64,000 nt of DNA from Pseudomonas sp. 14P_8.1_Bac3. Lineage in GTDB: Bacteria; Pseudomonadota; Gammaproteobacteria; Pseudomonadales; Pseudomonadaceae. The translations under genes were made by a program, and so were the position numbers. Each line of letters begins with the position of its first letter. Position 1 is the first letter of the stretch. The DNA lies in contig NZ_JANLOD010000008.1 of the NCBI RefSeq assembly GCF_025466085.1, positions 62,001-126,000 on the forward strand, in the 5' to 3' direction. The notes beneath the pieces are model-generated. The model was not told where the DNA came from. It worked only from the letters and a program-made list of their open reading frames with translations, and ran no database searches. Positions 7,323-14,141 of this stretch are shown here, one piece after another.

Positions 7323-7412
7323 GACGATTCTTCACCGCGCAATGCGGCCCCCTGCATCAACACCACTGACGCAACACCCAGTCGCTGCCTCCAGTAGAGA
7401 GCGACCGGATAT

Positions 7413-7447
7413 CAGATGGCTTCCTGCTGTTTCAGGCTGGCCATCTG
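7413..7447 (+). other. extended hairpin upstream of DGR target 1
   Basis: CAGATGGC and GCCATCTG pair exactly, with an inner CCTG/CAGG pair, forming a long interrupted stem. A further ATGCCTC/GAGGCAT stem (7457-7481) follows just before the target 1 start. The 7048-7516 stretch therefore holds successive hairpins rather than a convincing gene. Confidence 0.4.
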
Positions 7448-7516
7448 GCTTTACAAATGCCTCTCACACCCCGGGAGGCATTCGAAAGCCACGAACAACC
7501 CCGACAGGAAATCAAA

Positions 7517-7993
7517 ATGAACACAGCACAAAGCATTCAGCCGCCAGCCATTGGTGAAGTTTGGCTTGGCCAAGGCGGGATCTACGCCGGCGTCATGCCT
7601 GCCCGTGGAACCGAAGAAACCTATCACCTGATCCTCGGCGACGAGTTGGGCCGTTTCGAATGGGGTCAATACGGCGATGAGTCGCCAGCAACCAGTTTGA
7701 TTGACGGGATGGCGAACACCGAAGCCCTGGTCAATTCCGATGGCGAATATCCAGCCGCAGTTGCAGCCTACGAGCACAAAGCCGAAGGCCATTCTGACTT
7801 CTACTTGCCATCCGCAGCGGAGCTGTACGAGATATGGCTTAACCTCAACGGCAAACTTTCTGGCTGGGTGTGGTCGAGTTCGCAGCGCTCCGCCGACAAC
7901 GCATTCAACGTGTACTTCGGTGATGGCAGTCAGGACGGCACCGTCAAGAGCGACGAGCTCCGCGTCCGCCCCGTCCGCAGATTGCCTATTTGA
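7517..7993 (+). CDS. DGR target protein 1, DUF1566-like variable protein
   Basis: A 158-residue protein. Residues about 15-120 include a short beta-rich DUF1566/Lcl-type region with FYLPSAAELYEIW, and the end (about residues 122-156) is a variable repeat starting at SQRSADNAF and closing with ELRVRPVRR. This C-terminal layout is the C-type-lectin-like / formylglycine-enzyme-like fold of DGR targets, in which the scaffold is conserved and solvent-exposed residues vary. The frame opens at 7457, but ATG 7517 follows AGGAAA. No signal peptide or membrane segment is seen. It lies about 7 kb from the template repeat, with about a dozen genes between it and the other two targets. Confidence 0.87.
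   Translation: MNTAQSIQPPAIGEVWLGQGGIYAGVMPARGTEETYHLILGDELGRFEWGQYGDESPATSLIDGMANTEALVNSDGEYPAAVAAYEHKAEGHSDFYLPSAAELYEIWLNLNGKLSGWVWSSSQRSADNAFNVYFGDGSQDGTVKSDELRVRPVRRLPI
7880..7983 (+). repeat. DGR variable repeat 1 (VR1)
   Basis: A 104-bp copy of the template repeat at 15348-15451. In the 63-base core there are 12 differences and all are at template adenines (A to G, T or C). The G/C-rich 3' block (GAGCTCCGCGTCCGCCCC and following) is identical and would be the initiation-of-homology segment. Confidence 0.95.
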
Positions 7994-8029
7994 TTCTTCA
8001 TTTATTGCTTTTGATCTCCGTACACGTCC

Positions 8030-8047
8030 GCCTGACGAAAACTGCCC
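8030..8047 (+). repeat. 18-bp direct repeat (second copy; first at 7096-7113)
   Basis: The 18-base word beginning GCCTGACGAAAAC and ending TGCCC occurs at 7096-7113 and again at 8030-8047, once before and once after DGR target 1. Exact repeats of this length are unlikely by chance and suggest duplication or a shared recognition site around the target gene. Confidence 0.6.
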
Positions 8048-8051
8048 GATA

Positions 8052-8069
8052 TCTCCATGGTGATGGAGA
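8052..8069 (+). other. hairpin downstream of VR1
   Basis: TCTCCAT-GGTG-ATGGAGA is a perfect 7-bp stem with a four-base loop, 68 bases after VR1. Hairpins just past a VR are known to promote retrohoming in the Bordetella phage DGR; this one is further away than usual. Confidence 0.4.
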
Positions 8070-8078
8070 GGCTGTATC

Positions 8079-8224
8079 GGAATGTCGGCGGGCCATGAAA
8101 AAAGCAGTTCTTAGATGGTGAGCAATGCGACTGCCCGGACGCAGCCATCGTACGAGTCTGGACCGACATTCCAATGCAGCTTCCTAACACTTCAACTCAA
8201 CGCGGAGGATTTGCAGCCATGTGA
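8079..8224 (+). pseudogene. possible decayed small phage gene within a structured region
   Basis: From about 8100 to the TGA at 8222-8224 one frame reads as a protein-like segment (FLDGEQCDCPDAAIVRVWTD and on to GGFAAM) but has no start codon. The ATG at 8094 is one base out of frame at an A6 run, giving only eight codons. This may be a frameshifted small gene. The same stretch carries a 10-bp inverted repeat (8079-8088 with 8163-8172). The gap 7994-8327 otherwise holds a terminator and no convincing gene. Confidence 0.3.
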
Positions 8225-8279
8225 CAGACAGCCATCGATCCGACGCCTCATGCGCCCGATCGTGACATAGGGAAGGTAG

Positions 8280-8304
8280 AGCCTGACTTCGGTCGGGCTT
8301 TTTA
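8280..8304 (+). terminator. Rho-independent terminator
   Basis: AGCCTGAC-TTCG-GTCGGGCT forms an 8-bp stem with one G-T pair and a stable TTCG loop, followed by a T tract. It would end transcription from the DGR target 1 region. Confidence 0.8.
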
Positions 8305-8327
8305 TTAGGCGATTGGAGGTGAGTGTG

Positions 8328-8522
8328 ATGGGCGAACAACGAGTTCCGTATCCGCGTTCTGCGGATGACGCTGACAAGATGAACCTGCCGGAAGGAAAGA
8401 CCTGCGGCGACTGTGTGTACGCAAAGCGCTGCATCGCGATGTTCGGGCACATCGCAGAAGACGAGTCGTGCGACTGGGCGCCGTCGAGGTTCCGCGAGGC
8501 GGTTCAGCAGGTGGCGTCATGA
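8328..8522 (+). CDS. small cysteine-rich phage protein
   Basis: A 64-residue protein with CGDCVYAKRC in the middle and another Cys near CDWAPSRF, a likely zinc-binding or redox cluster seen in many phage hypotheticals. A GGAGGTGA Shine-Dalgarno fixes the ATG at 8328 rather than the TTG at 8313. Its TGA overlaps the next ATG. Confidence 0.65.
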   Translation: MGEQRVPYPRSADDADKMNLPEGKTCGDCVYAKRCIAMFGHIAEDESCDWAPSRFREAVQQVAS

Positions 8523-8644
8523 AACGCACAACCCCCTCACCCCGCAAGCCCCGCCCAGACGTCCACGACTGCGCCAAAGGTCGGATGCATGACCCTGTCG
8601 CCAAGAAGGTCGTTACCACTATGCCAGGCGGGTATATCGCCTAG
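8519..8644 (+). CDS. 41-residue basic phage protein
   Basis: Starts in an ATGA overlap with the previous gene and ends at the TAG at 8642-8644. It is rich in Lys, Arg and Pro at the N-terminus and ends GGYIA. It is supported by the tight overlap, the dense packing of this operon and the lack of any other reading frame in the interval. Function unknown. Confidence 0.45.
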   Translation: MKRTTPSPRKPRPDVHDCAKGRMHDPVAKKVVTTMPGGYIA

Positions 8645-8664
8645 CCCGAACACTGGAGGTCGCC

Positions 8665-8931
8665 ATGGTCGCAACAGTTGAAGTGAGTTGCGCATGGTGC
8701 AAAGGCACCTTCAGTGCGCGAATCGCTGACCGCAAACGAGGCTGGGCAAAGTTCTGCTCCAAGTCGTGTAAGGCCAAAAAGCAGGAAAAGCGCACCGGTC
8801 AGAACGCCGTCTTTCATGAGCGCCGCGAAGAACGCCGAGACACTGAATACGTCGGCGATGAAATCCTCGACGGCATGTCCGACATGGACTTTGGCGCCAG
8901 CGATGGCGGCGGCTACGAACACTACATCTAA
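8665..8931 (+). CDS. small zinc-finger phage protein
   Basis: An 88-residue protein with CAWC (residues 9-12) and CSKSC (about 31-35) separated by a basic segment, forming a four-cysteine zinc ribbon. The C-terminus is acidic and glycine-rich. A CTGGAGGT site precedes the ATG. Similar small zinc-ribbon proteins are frequent in Pseudomonas phages, with no assigned role. Confidence 0.62.
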   Translation: MVATVEVSCAWCKGTFSARIADRKRGWAKFCSKSCKAKKQEKRTGQNAVFHERREERRDTEYVGDEILDGMSDMDFGASDGGGYEHYI

Positions 8932-8945
8932 TTCTGGAGGCGACC

Positions 8946-9368
8946 ATGAACGCAGCATTGATTGCTCAGTTGAACTACGAAAATCGTCAGCCGCCTCCAG
9001 TTAGCGAGAGCCCGCAGGAGATAGCGCGGGCAGAGTGGCTGTATAACGCCGCCGAAGACTTGCTGCGTGGCGTCAGTGTGACCTTCCAGCGCCGTATGCG
9101 TAAGCCTCAGGGTGTGACTTCGGATCAGTTCGCCCTGGCAGTAGATGAATTCGTTAACAAACGCCTCGCTGACTGCGAAATCGGCACTTCGGCGCTGGGC
9201 TGGCTGCTGATCGCCGCCGAGCGTGGACAGACCGACAAGACTGCCACTGCCGAACTGCTTGGCCGCTCCGATCACCCCTTGGGTAAGTTGGGCGAGATCG
9301 CCGAGTCGCTGCTCGAACCGCTGGCCGACGACGCACTCAAGGCTCAGGCCGAGGATGACGCAGCATGA
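8946..9368 (+). CDS. phage hypothetical protein
   Basis: A 140-residue, mainly helical acidic protein with a CTGGAGG Shine-Dalgarno. It has a central segment (YNAAEDLLRGVSVTFQRRM) and a C-terminal helix rich in Glu, Ala and Leu. No domain is recognised. Its stop overlaps the next ATG (ATGA), so translation of the two is coupled. Confidence 0.55.
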   Translation: MNAALIAQLNYENRQPPPVSESPQEIARAEWLYNAAEDLLRGVSVTFQRRMRKPQGVTSDQFALAVDEFVNKRLADCEIGTSALGWLLIAAERGQTDKTATAELLGRSDHPLGKLGEIAESLLEPLADDALKAQAEDDAA

Positions 9369-9559
9369 GCCCCCACATTTTGATCGACCAAGACCTCGAT
9401 GAGCTGAGCCATGCCGGCTGCCCCGAAGGCTACGAAGTGCTTGTGCAGCGCAACATCAACGCTTTCATGCAAACCCATCGGATCACTCTCGAAGAGTTCG
9501 ACCACTACTGCAAACGGCTGAATGTCGCCATCGCGCATCGGCCAAGGAGTGCGGCATGA
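9365..9559 (+). CDS. small phage hypothetical protein
   Basis: A 64-residue protein beginning SPHILIDQDLDELSH after the Met, with a His/Cys-containing helix (FDHYCKRLNVAIAH). It is linked by ATGA overlaps to both neighbours. No family recognised. Confidence 0.5.
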   Translation: MSPHILIDQDLDELSHAGCPEGYEVLVQRNINAFMQTHRITLEEFDHYCKRLNVAIAHRPRSAA

Positions 9560-9693
9560 CGATCATCGCAGGATCATTTGTAGGAATCGTTGAAGCCCTG
9601 AGAAATCGGGGCTTCGTGTTTCTGGCCGACGTGAAATGGATCGACCAGCCATGCAAGTGCGCGGGTCGGTGGACCTGCAAGGTGGCGCCATGA
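9556..9693 (+). CDS. 45-residue phage protein
   Basis: Reads MTIIAGSFVGIVEALRNRG and on to CKCAGRWTCKVAP, with three cysteines near the C-terminus that could bind metal. It is joined by ATGA overlaps at both ends, which supports translation. Confidence 0.45.
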   Translation: MTIIAGSFVGIVEALRNRGFVFLADVKWIDQPCKCAGRWTCKVAP

Positions 9694-9908
9694 GGAATAA
9701 ATACGCTGGCGTCTGCTACCGGTGCCACGGCAATGTTCCGGCCGGCGCTGGCCACTTTGAGCGCCACCAAGGCCAATGGCGGACCCAGCACGCCGAATGT
9801 GCGATCAAAGCAAGGCAAGAAGCAGATGGTCACATAGATCGCGACAATTCAGTGTTCCTGGAAGGCGACTGGGCCATTGATCCCCGCGGCCGATTCATCG
9901 AGGTATAG
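9690..9908 (+). CDS. small phage protein with CxxC and paired histidines
   Basis: A 72-residue protein with CYRCHGNVPAGAGHFERH followed by HAECAIKARQEA, i.e. a CxxC...H...C arrangement suggesting a zinc knuckle. This pattern is common in phage proteins of unknown role. ATG 9690 is set by the overlap with the previous stop and an AAGGTGG site. Confidence 0.55.
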   Translation: MRNKYAGVCYRCHGNVPAGAGHFERHQGQWRTQHAECAIKARQEADGHIDRDNSVFLEGDWAIDPRGRFIEV

Positions 9909-9910
9909 CC

Positions 9911-10042
9911 ATGAAACGCCTCGCAACCCGCGTCTACACCTTCCAGGAACTGATGAACCGAATCGACATGGAGTTCTGGCTTGTCCATCACCACGGGCAG
10001 GAGCAGTACACCTTCGTTCCGGTTCAGTACATGAGGGATTGA
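9911..10042 (+). CDS. 43-residue phage protein
   Basis: Begins two bases after the previous stop and reads MKRLATRVYTFQELMNRIDM then FWLVHHHGQEQYTF. It contains a short helix and a His-rich patch. No family recognised; operon packing is the main support. Confidence 0.42.
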   Translation: MKRLATRVYTFQELMNRIDMEFWLVHHHGQEQYTFVPVQYMRD

Positions 10043-10044
10043 GC

Positions 10045-10161
10045 ATGACTCAATACCAGCGAGCCAAGCGGTATTGGTTCTGGCGCGGATCCGCAGTCGT
10101 CCTCCTCGGCGCCATATTCGTAATGCTGGCCAGCGCCTACGCAGGTCAGCTAACCCAATAA
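10045..10161 (+). CDS. 38-residue single-pass membrane protein
   Basis: A basic N-terminus (YQRAKRYWFWRG) is followed by one hydrophobic helix (SAVVLLGAIFVMLASAYA) and a short polar tail, so an inner-membrane micropeptide is predicted. It starts two bases after the previous stop. Function unknown. Confidence 0.45.
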   Translation: MTQYQRAKRYWFWRGSAVVLLGAIFVMLASAYAGQLTQ

Positions 10162-10202
10162 CTCGAACTCATACGCCGCCTGCATGGCGGAAGGAACCTG
10201 TC

Positions 10203-11366
10203 ATGTCTGAAGAAACTCAACTGGCCGTCGTGCCGCCGAAGGAAACAGCGCTAGCCGTTTTCAGCACCGCCAACGGCCTTGAGCCATGGCTGCAGCAGGT
10301 CCGCGTGAAGGTCGACGAGTTCCAGAAGATCCTCCCCGATCTCAAGACGAAGAAAGGCCGCGATGCTTATGCCTCCATGGCGCACCAGATCGCCAAGTCC
10401 AAAACAGCTCTGGAAGCCGTCGGCAAAGAGATCTCAGCTCAGCAGAAGGAGATCCCGAAGAAGATCGACGCCGAGCGCAAGCGCGTGTGGGACATCCTGG
10501 AGTCGTGGCAGAAGGAAGTCCGCAAGCCACTGGATGACTGGCAGGCGGCAGAAGATCAACGTGTTGGTGCTCACAACGACGGTATTCAGCGCATCAAGGA
10601 TCTTGCGATGTTTGCTGAGACGCCTACGGCCGCATTCGTGGCGCAGGTTATCGAAGACCTAGAACTGGTCGCGCTCGACGATAGCTGGGAAGAATACTTG
10701 CCAGAAGCCGCGCAAGCCAAAGACAAGTCGCTGGCAACTCTCAGGGCGCTGCTCGTCACCCGCCAGCAATACGAAGCCGAGCAGGCCGAACTAGTCCGGC
10801 TGCGCGCTGAGGCCGAAGCACAGGCCCAGCGTGACCGAGAAGCAGAGATCGCCCGTGTAGCCGCCGAGCAGGCCCGTATCGAGGCAGAGCAGCGCGCACA
10901 GGCGGAGCGTGACGCCGCCGCACGACGCGAGCAGGAGCTGATTGATCAGGCCGCTGCAGCACAGCGTGCAACTGAGCAAGCAGCTCGCGATGCCGAAGCA
11001 CTGGCTGAGCGTCAGCGCCTGCAACTCCAGCTTCAGACCGAGCAAGCCGAACGCCAGGCAGCACAGGCCAAGGCTGATCAGTTAGCAGCCGAGCAGCGCG
11101 CGGAACAAGAGCGAATCGCCGCGGTTCAGCGTCAAGAACAGGCAGTGGAACAAGCCCGCCAGAATGAACTGGCCCGCCAAGCCGCAGCAGTTGCCTTTGA
11201 GCTGGAACAGGCTCAAGCCCGCGAGGCCGACAAAGCACATAAAGCCAAAATCAACAGAGCTGCTCTTGAAGCATTCATTGCTGGCGGGATGCCTGAGGCT
11301 TGCGCCAAGCAGGCAGTAACCCTTATCGCTCAGCGTAAGATTCCCGCAATCACCATTTCCTATTGA
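10203..11366 (+). CDS. phage coiled-coil protein
   Basis: A 387-residue protein. The first 160 residues are a helical domain (VRVKVDEFQKILPDLKTKKG, later IDAERKRVWDILESWQKEVRKPLDDW). Residues about 190-335 are a long Ala/Gln/Glu/Arg coiled coil (repeated AEQARIEAEQRAQAER-type heptads), and the last 45 residues form a small helical domain ending in AITISY. The open frame extends to 10074, but ATG 10203 follows AGGAACC and avoids overlap. It directly precedes the ERF annealing protein, and proteins of this type often accompany phage recombination genes. The role is not established. Confidence 0.6.
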   Translation: MSEETQLAVVPPKETALAVFSTANGLEPWLQQVRVKVDEFQKILPDLKTKKGRDAYASMAHQIAKSKTALEAVGKEISAQQKEIPKKIDAERKRVWDILESWQKEVRKPLDDWQAAEDQRVGAHNDGIQRIKDLAMFAETPTAAFVAQVIEDLELVALDDSWEEYLPEAAQAKDKSLATLRALLVTRQQYEAEQAELVRLRAEAEAQAQRDREAEIARVAAEQARIEAEQRAQAERDAAARREQELIDQAAAAQRATEQAARDAEALAERQRLQLQLQTEQAERQAAQAKADQLAAEQRAEQERIAAVQRQEQAVEQARQNELARQAAAVAFELEQAQAREADKAHKAKINRAALEAFIAGGMPEACAKQAVTLIAQRKIPAITISY

Positions 11367-11400
11367 TCATCAGCCGGCACCACGCCGCGATGGAGTCCCT

Positions 11401-12186
11401 ATGTCCCAAGTAGCTCTCGCCGAAGACCAATCTGTCCAGCGGGTTTCGGCGCCGGCCAGCGTAGCGCCGGCCACCGAGTCGGCAATGATGATTCAGATGA
11501 TCCAGCGCGCCGCCGCCGACCCCACGGTAGATGTCGACAAAATGGAGCGCTTGATGCAGATGCATGAGCGCTTCGTCGACCGCCAAGCCTCCGCCGCATT
11601 CAACGCTGCAATGGTATGTGCTCAACAGAACATACGCCCGGTAGTGCGACGGTCCTTGAACACCCAGACCAATAGCTCCTACGCCAAGCTTGAGGACATT
11701 GATCAGGCAATCAGCCCTGTCTACACCGCACAAGGCTTTTCCCTTTCTTTTGGCACAAGCGACTCGCCTCTCGCCGGACACATCCGCGTTGTGTGCGATG
11801 TGATGCATGACCAGGGACACACGAAGCAATACCAGATTGATCTACCGCTGGACGCTACTGGCATTGGCGGAAAAACGAACAAGACGGGAGTGCATGCTCA
11901 CGGGTCCACCAACAGCTACGCCCGTCGCTACCTAACGATGAACATCTTTAACGTCGTTATGGTGAATGAAGACAACGATGGCAACGGAGATCCAGCGCCT
12001 GTTGCCGAGCTACTCATCACAGCAGGTCAGGCCGCCCAACTCTCCGCATTATTGAAGAAGTGCAGCGAGACAGCTCAGGGCAAGTTCGCGGACCTATACG
12101 GGGAACCGACCAGCATCACCAGGGCGAACTTTGACGGCGTCCTTGCCGCCCTCACCAAGTCGGCAACCAATAACCAGCAGGTGTAG
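11401..12186 (+). CDS. ERF-family single-strand annealing protein
   Basis: A 261-residue protein. The ERF core spans about residues 25-180, with FNAAMVCAQQNIRPVVRRS, YAKLEDIDQAISPVYTAQGFSL and the block HGSTNSYARRYLTMNIFNV near residue 165, which is the ERF hallmark. ERF proteins anneal complementary strands during phage homologous recombination. It lies immediately upstream of a YqaJ/lambda-exonuclease-like gene, making a two-component Red-like system. The C-terminus is variable and helical, as usual. Confidence 0.88.
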   Translation: MSQVALAEDQSVQRVSAPASVAPATESAMMIQMIQRAAADPTVDVDKMERLMQMHERFVDRQASAAFNAAMVCAQQNIRPVVRRSLNTQTNSSYAKLEDIDQAISPVYTAQGFSLSFGTSDSPLAGHIRVVCDVMHDQGHTKQYQIDLPLDATGIGGKTNKTGVHAHGSTNSYARRYLTMNIFNVVMVNEDNDGNGDPAPVAELLITAGQAAQLSALLKKCSETAQGKFADLYGEPTSITRANFDGVLAALTKSATNNQQV

Positions 12187-12189
12187 ATC

Positions 12190-12807
12190 ATGCAAATCAT
12201 CACCAATATCGAACAGGGTTCTCAGGAATGGCTGGATCTCCGGCTGGGCATCGTGACGTGCTCCGAGTTGGACAGCCTGCTGGTGAATGGCAAAGGCGAA
12301 GCGGGCTTCGGCACCGGCGCCTTCACCTACATGAACACTCTGATCGGAGAGCGAATAACCGGCGAGGCTGCCGATCCCTTCATGGGAAACCGGCACACCG
12401 AGCGCGGTCACGAACTTGAAGCTGTTGCTCGTGGCTTGTACCAGGAACGTTGCGAGGTGAAGACGCAGCAGGTCGCGATCATCCTGAATCACGGTATCGG
12501 CTACTCACCGGATTCGCTGGTCGGCGAGCCAGGTCTCACTGAGATAAAAACCAAACTCCCAAAGTTTCAGGTGGAAGTGATTCTCTCGGACGAGATCCCG
12601 AAAGAGCACGTTGCTCAGTGCCAAGGAGGCCTTTGGGTCTCTGAGCGTGAGTGGATCGACTTTGTCTGCTACTGGCCGGGAATGCCGCTATTCATCAAGC
12701 GCGCGTACCGCGATGAGGTTTTGATCCGCAAGCTCAGCGAGCGAGTGAAGACCTTCTACGAACTTCTCGATGACCGAATGAACCGGGTTCTGGGGATCGC
12801 AGCATGA
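12190..12807 (+). CDS. YqaJ/lambda-type exonuclease
   Basis: A 205-residue PD-(D/E)XK nuclease: QGSQEWLDLRLGIVTCSEL at the N-terminus, HTERGHELEAVARGLY near residue 65, then SPDSLVG and EIKTK (about residues 104-122), giving the catalytic Asp, Glu and Lys. These match the lambda exonuclease/YqaJ recombinase family, which resects dsDNA 5' to 3'. Only three bases separate it from the ERF gene. Together they would promote annealing-type recombination of phage DNA. Confidence 0.88.
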   Translation: MQIITNIEQGSQEWLDLRLGIVTCSELDSLLVNGKGEAGFGTGAFTYMNTLIGERITGEAADPFMGNRHTERGHELEAVARGLYQERCEVKTQQVAIILNHGIGYSPDSLVGEPGLTEIKTKLPKFQVEVILSDEIPKEHVAQCQGGLWVSEREWIDFVCYWPGMPLFIKRAYRDEVLIRKLSERVKTFYELLDDRMNRVLGIAA

Positions 12808-13457
12808 ACGCATATGTCAGTACTGAACTGAGCATGATCCAAATGCTCGATCCGCAACGCCACGAACTGGCCCTGCTTCAGGAGGCCTTCTTGAATAAAG
12901 GAGGGACTATTGAGGTGTTGCAGGGGCCGAGCTTTGTTCCGCCACCAGTAAGGCATGAGCCGCCTCGTAAGATATCGCCGGTCAGGGCCAAAGCTCCCGA
13001 GCCTGCACCCCGCAAACTCGACAAGATCACCTTGCGCGAACTGGAGCGCGAAGAGCGGGCCGCCGCTCGGGCAAGGGAGCGAATCGAGATGGTCGCCAGA
13101 ATCCGCAAGCTGGCCGAAACAATGACCTACTCCCAGGCAGTGGAAGCCACTGGATTCTGTCTGCGCACGTTGCAGAAGATCGCAGTAGACGCTGGATTCA
13201 AGTTTCAACCCGCCGCGAATAACACTAGCCACAACTTGAAGCGACACATTCCGGACGAGGCCAAGGACGCCAACGATGCCGAGCGCATCAAGGCATTCAT
13301 GGAGATCGGCCTCTCGCGCCACCAAGCAATGCAGCAGGCCGGCGTCGGCTTCAAGACCTTCGTCCGCATCCTGGACAAGTTCGACATCAACTATCCGAAA
13401 CGCAGGGCAGGGCCTCATCCGGCCTTCTTCTCTAAACCCAAGGAGGTATCAGTATGA
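12804..13457 (+). CDS. phage protein with helix-turn-helix segments
   Basis: A 217-residue basic protein that starts in an ATGA overlap with the exonuclease. A coiled, charged middle (LRELEREERAAARARERIEM) is followed by two helix-turn-helix-like segments: MTYSQAVEATGFCLRTLQKIA and LSRHQAMQQAGVGFKTFVRIL. DNA binding is likely from this pattern, but no family is recognised. It is followed directly by DGR target 2, whose start overlaps its stop. Confidence 0.55.
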   Translation: MNAYVSTELSMIQMLDPQRHELALLQEAFLNKGGTIEVLQGPSFVPPPVRHEPPRKISPVRAKAPEPAPRKLDKITLRELEREERAAARARERIEMVARIRKLAETMTYSQAVEATGFCLRTLQKIAVDAGFKFQPAANNTSHNLKRHIPDEAKDANDAERIKAFMEIGLSRHQAMQQAGVGFKTFVRILDKFDINYPKRRAGPHPAFFSKPKEVSV

Positions 13458-14065
13458 AAGCCGAAACGATCTCTATCGAAGCGCAGGGCGTCAAGATCAA
13501 AGGTGCGCCGGAGCGCATGGTGCAGATGCTGATCGCAGGGATGCTTACCCAAGTGCTGCCGCCAGCTGCAACTGTTCAACCGATTGCGCCATCAACTATT
13601 CCTTCACTCGGCGCTGAATGGCCGGGCCAAGGCGGGTACAACGGCGGGCTGGTTGCGGCCCGCGGCGATGTACCGGCGCATTACCTGATAGTCGCGAAGG
13701 CGGATATCGGTGATCACGAATGGGGCGGCCGCGGCATTGAATTGAAAGGCCTCAGCAAGACCGACGGCTACACCAATACCCAGGTGCTGATAGGCAATGA
13801 TGACGAGAGAAAGCATCCAGCAGCTGATGCTTGCGCCGAGTACCAGGCCGATGGTCATCATGATTTCTACCTGCCAGCCTGCGCCGAGCTGTACCAGGGC
13901 TGGCTGAACTGCCCTGAGGTGTTCGCGCAGGATTGCTACTACTGGTCGTCAACGCAGCGCTCCGCCTACAGCGCATTCTACGTGTACTTCGGTGTTGGCT
14001 ATCAGGGCAGCCTCGACGAGGACGACGAGCTCCGCGTCCGCCCCGTCCGCAGATTCTTTATTTAA
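13454..14065 (+). CDS. DGR target protein 2, DUF1566-like variable protein
   Basis: A 203-residue protein. The first 55 residues are a distinct N-terminus (MKAETISIEAQGVKIKGAPE, then Pro/Ala/Thr-rich), followed by a DUF1566-like region with HHDFYLPACAELYQGW and YYWSSTQRSA. The variable repeat occupies about residues 167-200 and ends ELRVRPVRR. An AAGGAGGT Shine-Dalgarno and an ATGA overlap define the start. It is a paralog of targets 1 and 3, and its tip has changed at 16 template adenines. No export signal is visible. Confidence 0.9.
   Translation: MKAETISIEAQGVKIKGAPERMVQMLIAGMLTQVLPPAATVQPIAPSTIPSLGAEWPGQGGYNGGLVAARGDVPAHYLIVAKADIGDHEWGGRGIELKGLSKTDGYTNTQVLIGNDDERKHPAADACAEYQADGHHDFYLPACAELYQGWLNCPEVFAQDCYYWSSTQRSAYSAFYVYFGVGYQGSLDEDDELRVRPVRRFFI
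13952..14055 (+). repeat. DGR variable repeat 2 (VR2)
   Basis: Aligned with the template without gaps. The 63-base core has 16 substitutions, all at template adenines; the flanking G/C-rich 3' block is identical. Identity continues one base further (to 14056). The 5' boundary base differs (A against T). Confidence 0.95.
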
Positions 14066-14096
14066 TCCTTCATTCATTCGTTCTTGATCGGCACCG

Positions 14097-14116
14097 GGCG
14101 CAGCAGCGCCTTTTTT
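14097..14116 (+). terminator. terminator-like hairpin after DGR target 2
   Basis: GGCGC-AGCA-GCGCC followed by six T. It lies between targets 2 and 3 and could be a partial terminator that reduces expression of target 3, avd and RT, or the post-VR hairpin of VR2. Confidence 0.6.
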
Positions 14117-14141
14117 GTTGCCTTCGAAAAGAGGAAAGACC

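Noticed and set aside
7318-7557. 79-residue ORF ahead of target 1
   Set aside because: It spans an inverted-repeat arm and successive hairpins, has no good Shine-Dalgarno and no protein-like pattern.
8219-8224. ATG-TGA minigene after a GGAGG site
   Set aside because: Phage minigenes exist, but a two-codon frame cannot be distinguished from the end of the possible broken frame here.
10342-11238. Minus-strand ORFs within the coiled-coil gene
   Set aside because: Repeat-rich coiled-coil DNA gives long antisense frames; none has a plausible start or motif.
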